A stretch of DNA of 64,000 bases from Gymnothorax reevesii (GCA_029721435.1 CM056580.1:73681367-73745366), one strand, 5' to 3'. Shown: positions 23,778 to 35,760, numbered from the stretch's first letter. The notes: a model not told the origin generated them from the sequence alone. Program-made: numbers and translations.

Positions 23778-24887
23778 CTGGGCTCCCACCTACACCCGCA
23801 GCAGTCTGCCAGCAGACCCTGCTATTCTCAACCACTGCCCAGCCACCGCCATCGCAGGTCGGATGATCGGTCGCTCGCCGGCTCCGGCCAGCCAAGCCCG
23901 GAGCCACACCGACCACAGCCTCAGTCTCGCCAGGCCTGCACAAGGGGTGGGGGCCCTCGGCGGTCAACCTTGGGGAAAACGGCAAATAAAAGGCATTTTC
24001 AGTATTTAGCCTCTGAGTCTTTCTATTCCCACATTGCACACACTGACGCGCCCGCTGTTTCAGGAGGTAGCAGTCAGGGTAAATTGGGTTAAAAACCTAC
24101 GGAAGACAGATTGGTGGGTCTGCCTTCCGCGGATGTGGTTAATAAGGACGTGAGGCATGAAGCTCGTGAATCCTATTAAACCATGCTTTTAAAACTGGGG
24201 CTTCACCAGCTGATCGCCTGTTTATGAGGCACTGGCTAGCTAACTGCCGGCATGGTTTGCGTCGTGCTACTCATGGTTGATAGCACAAGACCAAACTTGG
24301 TGGCTATACCAAAAATTGATAACCCCTAACCTTCAGTGCTGGGATTGTTCAAAATGAATCTCTAAAAATGAGGAACTCATCTTGTCCAGCCGCGCCACCA
24401 GCAAAGAAACATTCTCAAAGCCAGCATGTTGCTAGCGCAGCTTGCTCCAGCAGATTAGTCAGGACACGTCAGCAGGCTTGTGCTTCCAGGTCACACAGAA
24501 GCGGGGTTGTCCACCAATTAGGCTCCATAGCTCCGGAGGTGTCAAAAAGCACTCACTATGCATCCCGGAGGCAAGAAACGGGGTATGTACACAAATGTAA
24601 TTCGGTACTGGGGCTTCCAAACCCATGGAGGAAGTTTTCACTCATTCTGCCCCGCAGCCCGAGGTGTGTTTGGATGCCAATGTTTCTGAGGGTAAACTTC
24701 AGGAAATGTTCTCGCTTGACTGAGAAACAGCCGCATGATGTGCATGGGGTTGCAGCGGAAGCACTGTTGTCATTGGTCTCTCAGCCCCGGTTGAACCCTC
24801 CTACATGGGGCGGGGCGTCGTGCGAGGGCCCGGACTAGCGGAAACCATACAATCGACTGCTTCGCCACTCATGAGCCACTATCAGTC

Positions 24888-26358
24888 GTGGGTGAGCTTG
24901 TGCGCCCCCCTCCCAGTCTGGCTGGAAAGAATGCTGCGGAAAGGATATGCGTTGCAGTTTCGCCGCTGTCCTCCCCCATTCAATGGCATTGTCCGAAGCC
25001 CCCGGATTCCACTGAAATGACAGTCTTGAAGGAGGAGGTGAGCTTGCTTCTACGAAAAGGGGCTGCAAGACCGGTTACCCTATCGGAAGCTTGAGCGGGA
25101 TTTTATTCCCCTTATTTTTTGATTCCCAAAAAGTCGGGAGGCCTGAGGCCCATTCTGAATCTTCGAGGGCTAAACAGTTATATTGGGCGCAGAGCATTCC
25201 GGATGCTGACGGTGAGGGCGCTGCTGGAATGTGTCAGGCCAGACGACTGGATGACGTCAATAGATCTGACGGACGCTTATTTTCATGTCCCTATCCTGCC
25301 GCGCTATTAAAAGTTCCTGCGCTTTGCATTGCAGGACCGAATCTTTCAGTTTTGCCACCTCCCGTTTGGATATTCCCTGGCACTGCGGACATTTTCCAAA
25401 TGTGTGGAGACAGTGCTAGAGCTGCTATGGCGGAGAGGGATACGGATATCTGGACGATTGGCTGATCCTGGCCCCTTCCGAACAGATGGTAACTGCTCAT
25501 GCGAGGTTATTGATGCAACATATTGCGCAGCTGGGCTGGGCTATCAACTACGACAAAAGCACCCTGCAGCTCAGCCAGACAGCACAGTACTTAGGGATGC
25601 TGTTGGACTCTCGGACTGTGACCGCAAGCCTGTCTGTGGAGAGAGAGGAAGTGATCCTGTCTTGTGCCCAGGGATTACGGGACGCAGGCTCGGTGCTGGC
25701 AATAGCAGTCATGTCGCTACTGGAGATGATGGCTGCTGCCCATCTAGTAGTCTGCTGAGAGCTACTGCACATGAGAGATCTGTAGCGCTGGTTCATACGC
25801 CTTCAGCTAGACCCGAGGCGAGACCAGTAGCGCATGCTCCGCATACCAATGCAAGCACGGCGGACATTGGCGTTTTGGGCCTCACGCCGCTGGCTCCGCA
25901 TGGGAGTTTGGATGGGGTGCGTGGCTCACTATACCCATGTATTTGTGGATACCTCCTTCACAGGGTGGGGCGGAACTTGTGGCCTTGCTTCTGTCGCTGT
26001 TACATGGCAGGGGCCCCGGCGACACATCAACCTCCTAGAACTCATGGCTGTTCAAAGGGTGCTGCACCATTTTTCCCCATGGTTGGAAGGGAGACACATC
26101 CTAGTGAGATAGGCTACTACCGTTGTGTTGTCCAATCTCGACAGGCGGGGGGGGGGGGGGGGGGGGGTCAGATCAGTGGCCCTACACAAGTTGGCTGCTT
26201 CCATCCTGATATGGGCAGATCACAATCTCTGCTCCCTGAAGGCCCAGCATGTTCCTGGCATCCTCAACACTCGGGCAGATGGGTTGTCCAGGGGGGTGCT
26301 GCCCGTGGAGGATTGGAGCCTCCCACCGGCGACAGCCGAGCAGATCTGGATCTTTTGA
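24888..26358 (+). pseudogene. DIRS reverse transcriptase and RNase H, broken
   Basis: The RT begins around 24950 (a GYALQFRR..PPFNG block in another frame). It passes in frame 3 through VLKEEVSLLLRKGA, a stop at about 25093, IPKKSGGLRPILNLRGLNSY, DLTDAYFHVPI, another stop and QFCHLPFGYSLA. It then shifts to frame 1 at the catalytic GYLDDWLI (about 25447-25470). Frame 1 carries the thumb and RNase H: VFVDTSFTGWGG, HINLLELMAVQRVL and LNTRADGLSRG, with stops between. A G21 homopolymer (26147-26167) lies inside the RNase H coding region. It resembles the DIRS RT class rather than Ty3. Confidence 0.7.
26147..26167. repeat. G21 homopolymer within RNase H relic
   Basis: Twenty-one G residues where the domain normally encodes a short Gly-containing turn (...RQGG.RS...). 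A slippage expansion of a few Gly codons is likely. Confidence 0.9.
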
Positions 26359-26524
26359 GTAAATTATTTTCCTGTACTTAATCTAGCCCATTATCTCGTC
26401 GCTGTTAGATCGCATGGGGGAGAGGAGCCCTGTCTTCAATTGCCAGTGTATAATAGGAAAAGTTACAGGTGTCAGTAAAGGAAGTTATTTATGAACTAGC
26501 CAGGACCAGTTGTTGTTATCACCC

Positions 26525-26720
26525 ATAGTTTCACCCATAGACTGCACAAAAAGATGGTCGAAGCTATCGTGACGTCACCCATTGGTTTCAGCATACCATA
26601 AAGGAAGCCTCGATTTCAGCCTGGTGCCCGTGCCTTGTTGCGCTTGCGCTCCAAGTGAGGCCCTGGTATCAATGACTCAATGGCTGACTCCAGTGAAGTA
26701 GATCCAAGATGGCGGACCAG
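26525..26720. repeat. Possible fish MITE or promoter fragment with CAAGATGGCGG
   Basis: It contains CATAGACTGCACAAAAAGATGG, GTGACGTCACCCATTGGTTT and ATCCAAGATGGCGGACC (about 26705). The first two blocks recur widely in teleost genomes in my recollection; the last is a YY1-type sequence. No ends are defined. Confidence 0.35.
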
Positions 26721-27082
26721 GTAGGCTTATCATTGAAATATCTTCGTTTTGATATTTCTAGGAGGTGTCATGAAACGTCATTGTGGTCATAAATACATTT
26801 CGATATACCATGCTGATTACCGATCTCTATTAATTTTTAGAACAAAGGGATAATTTTATTTTGGCATGTGTACTTGCCGACAGTGGCATAGCCAGCGGGG
26901 GTGCTGAGACACATCCCTTTTTGACTGCAATTAGTAGTTCTCAATCATTTTCATTTATTGACGCGTTTTCCAATCGTCGTAATTGGCAACCGAAGACACG
27001 GTTTCTCTCCGTATGCAATCTAACAGCGATTAAATCATGGGCTAAATTCAGTCCAGTTGCGGAACACGCACAGGGAATTGGG

Positions 27083-27246
27083 TTGCACAAAACGTCCGTT
27101 TAAAACAATTATTAGTACTGACCTGTTCTCCGTCATTTTCATAATTAACAGAAGGTTCACTCCGAGAGCACTCCACAGTTGAGCTTGTTCTCCCCGATTA
27201 GGAACAGGTCAAGACTAATAATTGTTCTAAACTAAGTTTTGTGCAA
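27083..27246. repeat. Inverted repeat, about 46-bp arms
   Basis: The left arm starts TTGCACAAAAC and includes AACAATTATTAGTACTGACCTGTTC. The right arm (27201-27246) is its imperfect reverse complement, ending GTTTTGTGCAA. About 70 bp separates them. It sits just before the L1 fragment and may be a MITE. Confidence 0.7.
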
Positions 27247-27278
27247 CTTGCAAGTGGGTAATTTTAGTTGAGGAGTTT

Positions 27279-28724
27279 GTGAATGATATATTTATTTTCG
27301 GAAACATTTATGGTTACAGCAGTGGCACTAGAAACAAAACCTTCTTTGATGACATTGAGGAACAAATCCATGCACTAACAAATACAATTGTGAACGCTAA
27401 ACTTATTTTTGGAGGAGACTGGAACTCCATTAGTGATCCTCTGTTTCCCTCCAAGATCTTTAGGAGGATCTAATGGAGAATTTAGGAACCTGTGCTTGCA
27501 TTTCAACTGCTGTGATATCTGGAGATTAAAAAAATCCTTTACAAAGCCAGTTCACTTGGAACAACAAAGATCTATCCAGAAGGTCCAGAATTGATTTCTG
27601 GCTTGTTTCCAATGAATTAGTGGATGAAGTGATGGAAACCAAGATTGAGCCTTCTGTTCTGTCTGATCATAGGATTATTTACCTGTCTTTCCATATGAAA
27701 AATGCTCCAATCAAACGCAGATAAAATCTCTGGAAGCTAGACAACAACCTTTTGAAACATATTGTTTTCAAGAAGAAAGCTGTTGAAATTATTTTTGAAG
27801 ACTGGAATAAAGCTCAAGCTGAAAAAGTATATGGTAAACACTGGGGATACACAAATTTCCAAATTCGTAAAATAGCCATCACAAGGGGAAAGGAATTGGC
27901 CAAAGAAAAAAGATCTCGCCAAGATAAAATTATTAAGGACATAATATCTTTAAATGAAGAAGACACTCTCTCTCAAGCAAGTATCAACAAGTTATCTGAA
28001 CTCCAGCTCAAACTAGATAGTATTTATGAAAATGTGGCACAGGGAGCCTTTGTACGCTCTAGACGTAAATGGCTGGAGCAAGGGGAAAAGAACACTAAAT
28101 ATTTTTACAACCTAGAAAAAATAAATGCTAGCATAAACAATATATATCAACTTAAGATTAATCAACTCATATTATATAAGACCCAAAGAAAATATCCAAC
28201 TATGTGGAAGATTTTTACAGGAGATTATACACTGAACCAGATAACAGTCATGATGCTCTCCCCTTCCTGTCCCCCCTAAAGAAGGGGGCGAGGCTAATTA
28301 ACCAGACTCAAAGATCTTTGTGATCAAGATCTATCCTTAATTGAGGTAAAAAAGAACATTAGTCGTTTAAAAAATAGGTCTCCTGGCAATGATGGCCTTA
28401 CCAGGGAATTTTATCAGGTCTTCCAAGAACATGTTGCCGCGTTTCTATTAAATTTTTTCAAGGAAGCTACTGAGGTTGGTAAACTCCCTCCCTCTATGTG
28501 TCAGGGATTAATCATCTTGATTCCTAAAGCTAATAAAGACCATTTGCTACACAAAAATTGGCGCCTTATAACCTTAATTAATAATGATGCATAACTTTTT
28601 GCTCATATATTTGCACAGCGCCTTAAACGATGTTTACCTTCAGTTATAGATTAATGTCAGTCTGGTTTTATGCAAGGAAGACTCTTAAGTAACAACATTA
28701 GACTGATCTTAGACATAATTGATT
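27279..28724 (+). pseudogene. L1 endonuclease/RT ORF, broken
   Basis: Coding relic of the L1 element. The longest intact part (27752-28279, 175 codons) covers the region between endonuclease and RT, with the diagnostic L1 pattern RSRRKWLEQGEKNTKYFYNLEK. Endonuclease parts lie at 27279-27473 and, frameshifted, 27474-27720. The RT fingers follow at 28310-28724 with at least two in-frame stops. It is not functional. Confidence 0.75.
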
Positions 28725-29861
28725 TTTGTGATTCTGGTTCAGCTTAGCCATGTTTTCGTTCTGACTGCCATATGTGTATTTTGATCCTTGCCATGTCTGA
28801 CTACTCTTTAGAAATATATATTGTGATTTGGTTGCTTTTTCGTTCATGCATTGTCTTAGTTTTGGTTTTCCATGTTTTACTTATCGCCATAGTTTTATTC
28901 CGATACATGTTTTGATTTTTTTTGTGCATTGCACTTTGTCTCCCCCTGTCTGGTCTTTGGTCTCGTCTTTGCTCACAGCCCCAGTAATGCGTGCCACTCC
29001 TTCGGGTGATTTAATGGTTTCTGGGTTTCAATCTTCCTTCCCCATCTTGTTTACTTCCTTCTCCTTGGTTTTTCTATATTAGTAACACATAATAACAGTT
29101 TGTTGTTTTTGTTAATTTACTAACCAAGACTAACATTGTATATAAGACTAACTCACTAACGAACACTTGGGATTGTATAGCTGCACTTACTAATTGAATA
29201 ACAAGCTCTCAGCACTCGCCCTATTCTAGTCTCCGCCTCTTGTTTCTCCCTAATCTTCGCTGCTGCATTTCAGTAGAGTCTCCACACCGGCTTATGCTTT
29301 CCTTCCTCTTAGCATCTGTGCACGGTAGAACTCCTTGATTGGAGCTGTGTAACTGTCTATAGGATTGTCCCGTGATCCCTGTCCGCGTTTTGGCTTCTGC
29401 CAATTTCATGTGATCAGGTTCTCCCTAATGTGTTGCTCCCTTGTAATGTCTCACTGCTTGCACCTGTGCTCTGTTATCAAGTGACCTCCCTGAAACGTAT
29501 ATTATATGTCTCTTCACAGTACTGCCTTGTCAGATCGTTCTCTCATGTTAAGTTGTGCCACGTTCATTTCGCCCTGTTCTCATCGTGATTATCTTTCTGA
29601 CTGGACAGTCCTTGATATTCGATTTTTGCCTACTCCCTGTACCTCACCACCTTCTTGTTTACTGAACCCTTTGTGTACGACTCAGATTTTTGTGATTGGT
29701 GCCCTGGTTACGATTCTGGATTTCGCCCTTTGGTTTATGATTTTGGATTCTGGACTCTGTACTGTTTCCTGCTCTGTTGGGGGTTTTCCCCCTTCAGAAA
29801 TAAAGCCTCCTTTTTGTATTTTACTGGTTCTCGATCGTGGTCCCTTTCGCAAATCCTCACA
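28725..29861 (+). mobile_element. Solo LTR of Tf1/sushi-type retrotransposon
   Basis: A 1.14-kb sequence homologous along its length to the 5' LTR at 45833-46991; shared blocks include GGGATTGTATAGCTGCAC, CTAATTGA, TAGTCTCCGCCTC and AGAAATAAAGCCTCCTTTTTG. It ends CTCACA. TGATT occurs on both sides (28720-28724 and 29862-29866), and removing the LTR rejoins the L1 frame (LILDIID + YREYLSD). It keeps a TATA-like box (TATATTATATG near 29495), TGTCAGATCGTT at 29528-29539 where the transcript should start, and AATAAA at 29799-29804. Confidence 0.85.
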
Positions 29862-29989
29862 TGATTATCGAGAGTACCTCTCTGATGATCACTTTATTCT
29901 ATTCATAGATATTTATAAAGCTTTTGATACGGTAAAGCATAACATGCTATTTGAAGTCCTAGATTTTTTTTTGGTTTTGGTCCTTATAG

Positions 29990-30820
29990 TTTTGGTCCTT
30001 ATAGCACTCTTTAATTTTCCTAGCAGTATATCTCACAGTATACATTCATGAACTGAAAAGTTTACTAGAAGTATACTACTAATAAACTAGCAGTATATCT
30101 GTAAGTTTACTTGCAGTATACTTAAATATATACTTTCATAAATTGAAAAGTATACTTAAAGTATACAACAAGTTCACACACAGTACACTATAAAGTTCAC
30201 TTGTAGTGTACTTGCAGTATAGAATAAAACCTAGATGTAAACTAGATGGGTACTTTCAGTTTACTTTGCTTAAACTTGAAGTACTAGTGAATTACCTGTG
30301 GCGAGAATAATTTCTTGTGACGACCTACGTCCACATACCAACTTTCATGAATACGGTGACCTTTGACCCTCGTGACCTTGACCATTGACGGAACGGATCT
30401 CTCGCGGTCATTTCTTGTGACGACCTACGTCCACGTACCAACTTTCATGAAAATCTGTCCAGGGAGATGGGAGATGCGAAAAATTGACCTTTGACCCCAG
30501 TGACCTTGACCTTTCAAAAAACTAACCCCTCAAGGACAATTCCAGGGACAACCTTCATAGACCCACCAATTTGGTGAAGATCCGTCAGAGGACCTCGGAG
30601 GAGTAGGGGAACAAACGGACAGGCAGACAGACAACCGTTCCTCAAATTATAGTATGATACTTAAAAGTATTATGTTCCAATTTAGTCCAAAGAAGTATTA
30701 AATTAGCATACTTTCTAGTACACTACAAGTATATGGTCCGTATACTTGCTATACTTATACTTATTCTCAAGTATACTTAATAAAATAAACTTTGAGTATA
30801 CTACTTTTTGCGAAGGGATA
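29990..30820. mobile_element. MITE with AGTATACTT repeats, carrying nested repeat
   Basis: Both outer parts (about 29990-30290 and 30650-30820) are packed with AGTATACT/AAGTATAC motifs in opposite orientations. The right end, read backwards, gives AAAAAGTAGTATACTCAAAG, an end found in a common teleost MITE. The middle, 30300-30650, is a different short repeat (next entry). Exact ends and target duplication are not resolved. Confidence 0.6.
30300..30650. repeat. Internal duplicated repeat with TGACCTTTGACC motifs
   Basis: TTCTTGTGACGACCTACGTC with the following CAACTTTCATGAA occurs at about 30311 and again about 30411, a 100-bp period. TGACCTTTGACCC occurs at 30357-30369 and 30485-30497, each followed 3-4 nt later by TGACCTTGACC. 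This is the DR1 arrangement recognised by RXR heterodimers and HNF4. Confidence 0.8.
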
Positions 30821-31379
30821 TTTTTGACATGACCCTTTATTTCACTTTTGCGAAAATCGCATTGGTTGAATGTGTGGGAGGAGAGAAATCGCTTACCGTT
30901 ACGTCTCACTGTTTCTATTAAGCCAAACTGAATACAGAGTGTAACGTTGGTCGAATCGATATGGCTCAGCGCTGCAGGAGGCTAGATAAGAGCCACTGAC
31001 ATAACTAAGTTACGTTACTTGGCTAGGTCGGTTGTACACAAAACTTTTTCAAAACCAATATGTGAAATTAGTTTCTTACCCAGCGAGCTAACATTAGCAA
31101 GCTACTCGGTTGACTGAATTTACAAAGCGTTGCTTGTTCAGCCACGAATGTCTGTGACTCAGAGAGTGGGTAAGCAGAGCGATATAGTTAGCGCAGAGCT
31201 AACATACATTGGGCATGATGGGAAATTACATTTGCTCTCCATGAAATTACGCAATTCAGTTATGTGATAAACAGAATGAGAAAGTCATTGAGTAAATTTT
31301 TTTACTAAAGCTTGCAGCAAATGCAAAATTCACTGAACTTGTTCCAGAACTTTCATATGACATGCCCACTCTTGTAAGA

Positions 31380-31620
31380 TCCTGTATTATCTGCACCCGG
31401 ATTTTGCGATGGTTGCTGTGGTGGGCATATAGTTTGATCGATCACCGTCAAAATCAAGAGAGTCCATCCCTGATGTAATAGCGAACCACCCACAAAATTT
31501 CAGAGATATCCATTCATTATTTTTTGAGTTATCTTGTTCACAATCAAACAGACAGACAGCCCCGTTCACATATACCGCCTGCCAACTTCGTTTGGTGGAG
31601 GTTAATAATTAACTGTGTCG
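31380..31620. repeat. Possible retroelement tail
   Basis: TTTTTGAGTTATCTTGTTCACAA, then AACAGACAGACAG and TTTGGTGGAGGTTAATAATT. The order resembles a widespread fish repeat tail. Nothing else is recognised between 30820 and 32740 beyond AT-rich DNA. Confidence 0.35.
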
Positions 31621-33324
31621 ATGTTGCTAACATCGGGCCATTGTTCTATGTCACGTACCCAGTCCATGAGAAGTGGCGGGGGAGGCACTGTAACAGAATA
31701 GTCCTCGTGACTTTTTCAAACATTCGTACCATATCCACCTCCGTTTTGTTTCCATTTGTATTAGGTAAAAGCTGGCTTTTACAGCTATGCAACCGTGAAC
31801 AAACACATCAACCGAAAGAGAAGAACCGGCAGCCGTTATGATTTATGGGTAAAAACACAAAGTCATGAAAAGGGTGCATAAAGGGATATTCTGTGGGCAT
31901 CACTACCTTATCAAGTCAAGCTTCACAAAGGGAATTCAGTGTAATATTAAGCCCACGGGTAGGGCTGCGTTTTCTGTTTTGTTGGAGCAATCAACAGCTG
32001 CACACAGAGGCATTACCACTGATTTTGTCACTCAGGTTCTCATCGTGATTGGTAATATTGGACCTTGATCATTTGATGTTAAATTAAGCTGCAGCATTAA
32101 TGATAATGAAGACTAATTTGTATACACTTAATACTGATCAGTTGCTTTTGTTGTGTCCAAGTGTGTCATACCATCCGGGACCTTGCCACACAAAGTATAT
32201 TTTGATTGGCTAATACTAATAGTATTATAGTACTATTAATAGTAGTAGTTTGCAAATTAGTTGTATTTTAGAGGTTTAAATATTGATTACTCGGTACATA
32301 GAAATCGGAAAAATTCGCAAAAAATATTATGGAACGAGGGGAACATGTTCTGTTTTTGGGTAAGAGCTGAAAAAAAGGTTTTCTTTTCCTTTAAATGTAT
32401 TATTAAGGAGCCTTGTTTCCTATTTTTTTCCCCTATTTGCAATACATTGTTACCGTAGCTAAAGCCCAGTGTTTGTATTACTAATGGTGCAATTCAGGAA
32501 CCTTGATCCCTCCTTGTTTTGTATTGCTTTGCATGTGCTTTCTTGCTGTGCCTAAGGCATATACAACAAAGTCCATCCTTGCACTTGAGTCCAGTCCTCA
32601 ACGTCCTGTCCTCCGTGCACATCACCAGTGTGCAAAGGACAACCCTTACACATCTCAACTAATCATGCCAGTGTATGTCAGTCTGTTTTCTTTTTTGTGG
32701 TTGAATCTTGACTTGGAAATAGAGGCAGTCTGAACTGATACTCAAGCAGGTCTTGAGTCACATAATGTCCTTCGGCTCTTTTGGTCCAGATAGACGGTCA
32801 GTACTCATCAATGGCTGCACATGTGGGCTGGTAGTACATCCCTGGTTTGACATAGTCTCTAGCAATCATCACATGAGAAGTCCGTGGTGGGGCAATCTTC
32901 CTTCCTTCTGATTCTAGCCGCTGCAGCTCTCACTCTGAAGCTCCTTTCAAAAGTTTGGTTACCTTCATATTAGCACATGTGCCATGTTTGTTGATCCAAA
33001 GCCAAATTACTTCCAGCTTTCACCAATTTCAAACTATTTCAAGTCACGATGGCAGGAATCTGTAAACTGCAGCTTAGGACGTTGTCTGTCTCATTTGACA
33101 TGTACACTGTCTTCGTGGGAGTCATTTCAGTCCATGCGCACCACTTGGCCAAGCCAACGCAGCCTGCGCTTCCTCATGGTGGATTAAAGACAGGTGGTGC
33201 CACAAGGTCTGAGAATTGCTTCATATGCGACATTCTGCTGTCATCTCACTCCAAGGATCTTCCTTAAGCATCTCTTGAGAAGTCATTTAGTCTGTGCTTG
33301 GTGGTAGCTTGGGATGCCCAGGTT

Positions 33325-33645
33325 TCACTGCCCTGAGAGGACACAGGTCTCGTAGATTTTCACCTTGGCATGTGATGCTAGGTCGTTGTTGTTCCATGCA
33401 TATTCCCACGGTTTTCCAAATATGCATGAAGTTTTGCCAATGCTGAAAGTCAACTCACGCTCTACGTGGCTGTTGTCTGTCTTTTTGACACTGATATTAA
33501 AGTCAAATTTTGAGCAGGCATCATTGAAGGCATATTTGCACATATCCTGGACCTCCTCTTCGCTGTGGGCACAGAAGGCGGCATCATCGCCAAACACTAG
33601 TTTGAAAATTAGCACATGGCTTTTTTTGTTTTGTCTTGTAGACAT
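33325..33645 (-). pseudogene. LINE reverse transcriptase fragment (palm/thumb)
   Basis: The longest intact piece of the LINE above, 106 codons. It carries GDDAAFCAHSEEEVQ, the catalytic block with Ala changed to Gly, then CSKFDFNISVKKT and the KIYETCVLSG element. It is isolated by frameshifts on both sides. Confidence 0.6.
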
Positions 33646-33717
33646 GCAAGGTTGAACTGTTTGTCATCATGCCTGGCGCATAGCGCAATTCCTTGAGGGA
33701 CTGGGAATGCACAACAA

Positions 33718-35057
33718 CCCAGATAACATGCCGGAGTTGGCCCAACGTAGTCATAGACGTTGGCCTTACCTCACACGCCAACAATGGGCCAACGTTATTT
33801 TGGCCGCTGGGGACACGTTGAGCCAACATTGTGTTACCAACGTATGTGTAAAGGTTGGTAGTACATTGGCTTATATCCAATTACCGGCTTAAAACTAATT
33901 TCCTTTTAAATTTAGCCCATACACTTTTTATTTTATTTAACCAGGGAAGTCCCATTGAGATTGAAATCTCTTTTTCAAGGGGGCTGAGGTGGGGAGGGAG
34001 AGGGCAATTTGCACAGCCAATTAGATCAGGGGATGATTAGGTGGCAGGTTGGAACTTTTAGCCATGACACGGGGAAAGCCCTACCCTTATTGCAGAGTAT
34101 CATAGGATCTTTAATGACCACAGCAAGTCAGGATCTCGGTTTAGCATCTCATCCGAAAGACGGCATCTCCTTCAGGCATATTCCTCCCGAGGGAAAGATC
34201 GCAACCTACTGGCTCAGTCACTGGGATTGGTCTCCCATCCAGGTACTAACCAGGCCCACACCTGCTTAGCTTCAGCTACACAGCTGGAGCAGATTAAACA
34301 GTGGCATGGCTGCTAGCATGCTGGATTGGCCTAGGCCTAGGGTCATTACTAAAATTTGAATATAAAGAGGAGTCTGATATGGATGTAGTCTGCAAGTAAC
34401 AGTTATAATATTTTACACAACAATTAATAATCAAGTAATTACAATCAAATAATTACACGACTTAATTACACTATCAAGAACAATAATAATGATGATAAAA
34501 ATAATATTAATAGTAATAATAGTAATAATAGCTAGCTAAATGGGGCTGACCTCAGAAGGCCAGCAACAATATTCAAATAGCTGAACACCTGCTTGTTCTC
34601 CAACATGGGACCTCCCACTAAAAAACTCACTTTTATTTCAGACTGACATATACAGTATGTGATTTTCGGTGCCCATTGTTTTGTTTTGTTTTTTTTTTGT
34701 ATGTTGTATATTGCTTGTTTTGTATTCATGTATGTTTAGTTTAATTTTTCCAGTTGTTCTTTTGTTATCTGTACATGTAGGTGTCCTTGAGTGTCATGAA
34801 AGGTGCCTTTAAATAATAAACTGTATTATTCTTATATGCCATATTGCTCAATTATAGAGATTAAATGACCTCAGTCCTTCAACCAACCTCATGTAGAATT
34901 CAAACGTTGGGCCAACACTGAACCAACGTTACTTGCCTAACCTATTTATTTTGTTGTTTGCCTTACGTTGGTACAGCGTTGGCCCAACGTTGGAATTCCA
35001 ACCCTGATGCTGCCAACCACTGCCAACGTTGGGTCAACGTCTGCTATGTTATCTGGG
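33718..35057. mobile_element. 1.34-kb non-autonomous DNA transposon, CCCAGATAACA ends
   Basis: The outer ends are CCCAGATAACA (33718) and its reverse complement TGTTATCTGGG (35057). Next to both ends lie many copies of GTTGGCCCAACGT-like motifs in both orientations (33736-33800, 33820-33850, 34905-35040). No coding capacity was seen. Removing it joins the two halves of the minus-strand LINE. The inner part (33910-34290) includes TTTATTTAACCAGGGAAGTCCC...GAGATT, another common fish repeat. Confidence 0.75.
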
Positions 35058-35760
35058 AAAGTAGTATTGTGAGGTAGATGCTAAAGAGAGTGGGAGCCAT
35101 GACCCACCCCTGCTTAACTTTACATTTCAGGTTGAAAGGTTCTGATTAATCACAGTCAAAATTAACTCTTTCTGCTGTAACATCATGGAATTGCTAGATC
35201 AGTCAAAGGAGTCTTGGAGGACGGACAATTTTGTGCAGTACCTTGTAGAGACCCTGTGTGCTCACCATGTCAAAGGCCTTACTGAGGTCCATGATCACAC
35301 TCTAGAGTGACATTTTTCTAATTGCAGTCGAGGGGTGAATACCATGTCTATTGTGAAGTGATTTTTCCTAAACCTACATTGACTCTCGGGGAAACTCAGT
35401 TTGCAAGTTGTTGAATTCTGTCCAATGAGACTCTGCCACATATTTTATCAACAAGACTGTGGAGAGATGGTGCGTTTTGAGCCTTTGTTTTTGAATAGGC
35501 ATAGGAATAGTGTTTGGCCTCTTTCAGGTCATGGGGGAAGGTGCCAACCTCCCAGCAGAGGCAGAAGATCCATAGAATCCCTCTCAATTCCATGGACAAT
35601 TGGAATTGTTGTACAAGTGCCTGGTTTTTGATTTTTAGAACTTTTATTTTATTTTGTGTGGTAGGTTGTTGCAAAGTGCCTTGATGCACTTTTTAGCCCA
35701 AACAAGTGCAGGATAATTTTCATGATATTGCCACAGAAGTACAATGTATATGTTTGTAAA

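Larger units (their letters stand above)
22490..26400 (+). mobile_element. DIRS-type retrotransposon, 3' truncated
   Basis: A + strand element with a gag-like ORF (22701-23777), then reverse transcriptase and RNase H regions (about 24888-26358) carrying DIRS-type signatures (LRPILNLRGLN, SIDLTDAYFHVPI, YLDDWLI, INLLELMAV, GILNTRADGLSRG). After RNase H it stops at about 26400. The methyltransferase and tyrosine recombinase genes that complete DIRS elements are absent, as are recognisable terminal repeats. Several stops and at least two frameshifts make it defective. The 5' boundary is estimated from where DIRS-like sequence upstream of gag begins. Confidence 0.75.
27255..29975 (+). mobile_element. 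5'-truncated L1-type LINE split by solo LTR
   Basis: A + strand L1-clade fragment. It begins inside the endonuclease (FIFGNIYGY, IFGGDWNSISD), includes WLVSNELVD and VLSDHRIIYLSF, the linker (GAFVRSRRKWLEQGEKNTKY), then RT motifs (NRSPGNDGLTREFYQ, LIPKANKD, NWRLITLINND, QSGFMQGRL). It is interrupted at 28724 by a solo LTR and resumes at 29862 with FILFIDIYKAFDTVKHN. It ends at about 29975, before the catalytic FADD region. Stops and frameshifts are scattered. Confidence 0.8.
32750..35640 (-). mobile_element. Minus-strand LINE relic split by a MITE
   Basis: RT segments lie on both sides of the 33718-35057 insertion. Upstream part (35640-35058): TFPHDLKEAKHY, SLVDKICGRVSLDRIQQL, a SQCRFRKNHFTIDMVF-type block and QLEKC, then KAFDTVS-like sequence. 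Downstream part (33717-32750): FKLVFGDDAAFCAHSEEEVQ (normally FADDAAL), SVKKT, KVKIYETCVLSG and MRKRRLRWLGQV. The pattern suits the vertebrate LINE group with a YR..CVLSTLLYG...RRLRWLGH region. Stops and frameshifts are many, and the FADD core is changed to FGDD. Confidence 0.65.

Noticed and set aside
24368..24838. 156-codon ORF between DIRS gag and RT as a separate gene
   Set aside because: It has no recognisable domain and lies within the decayed element; the RT-side sequence is in other frames.
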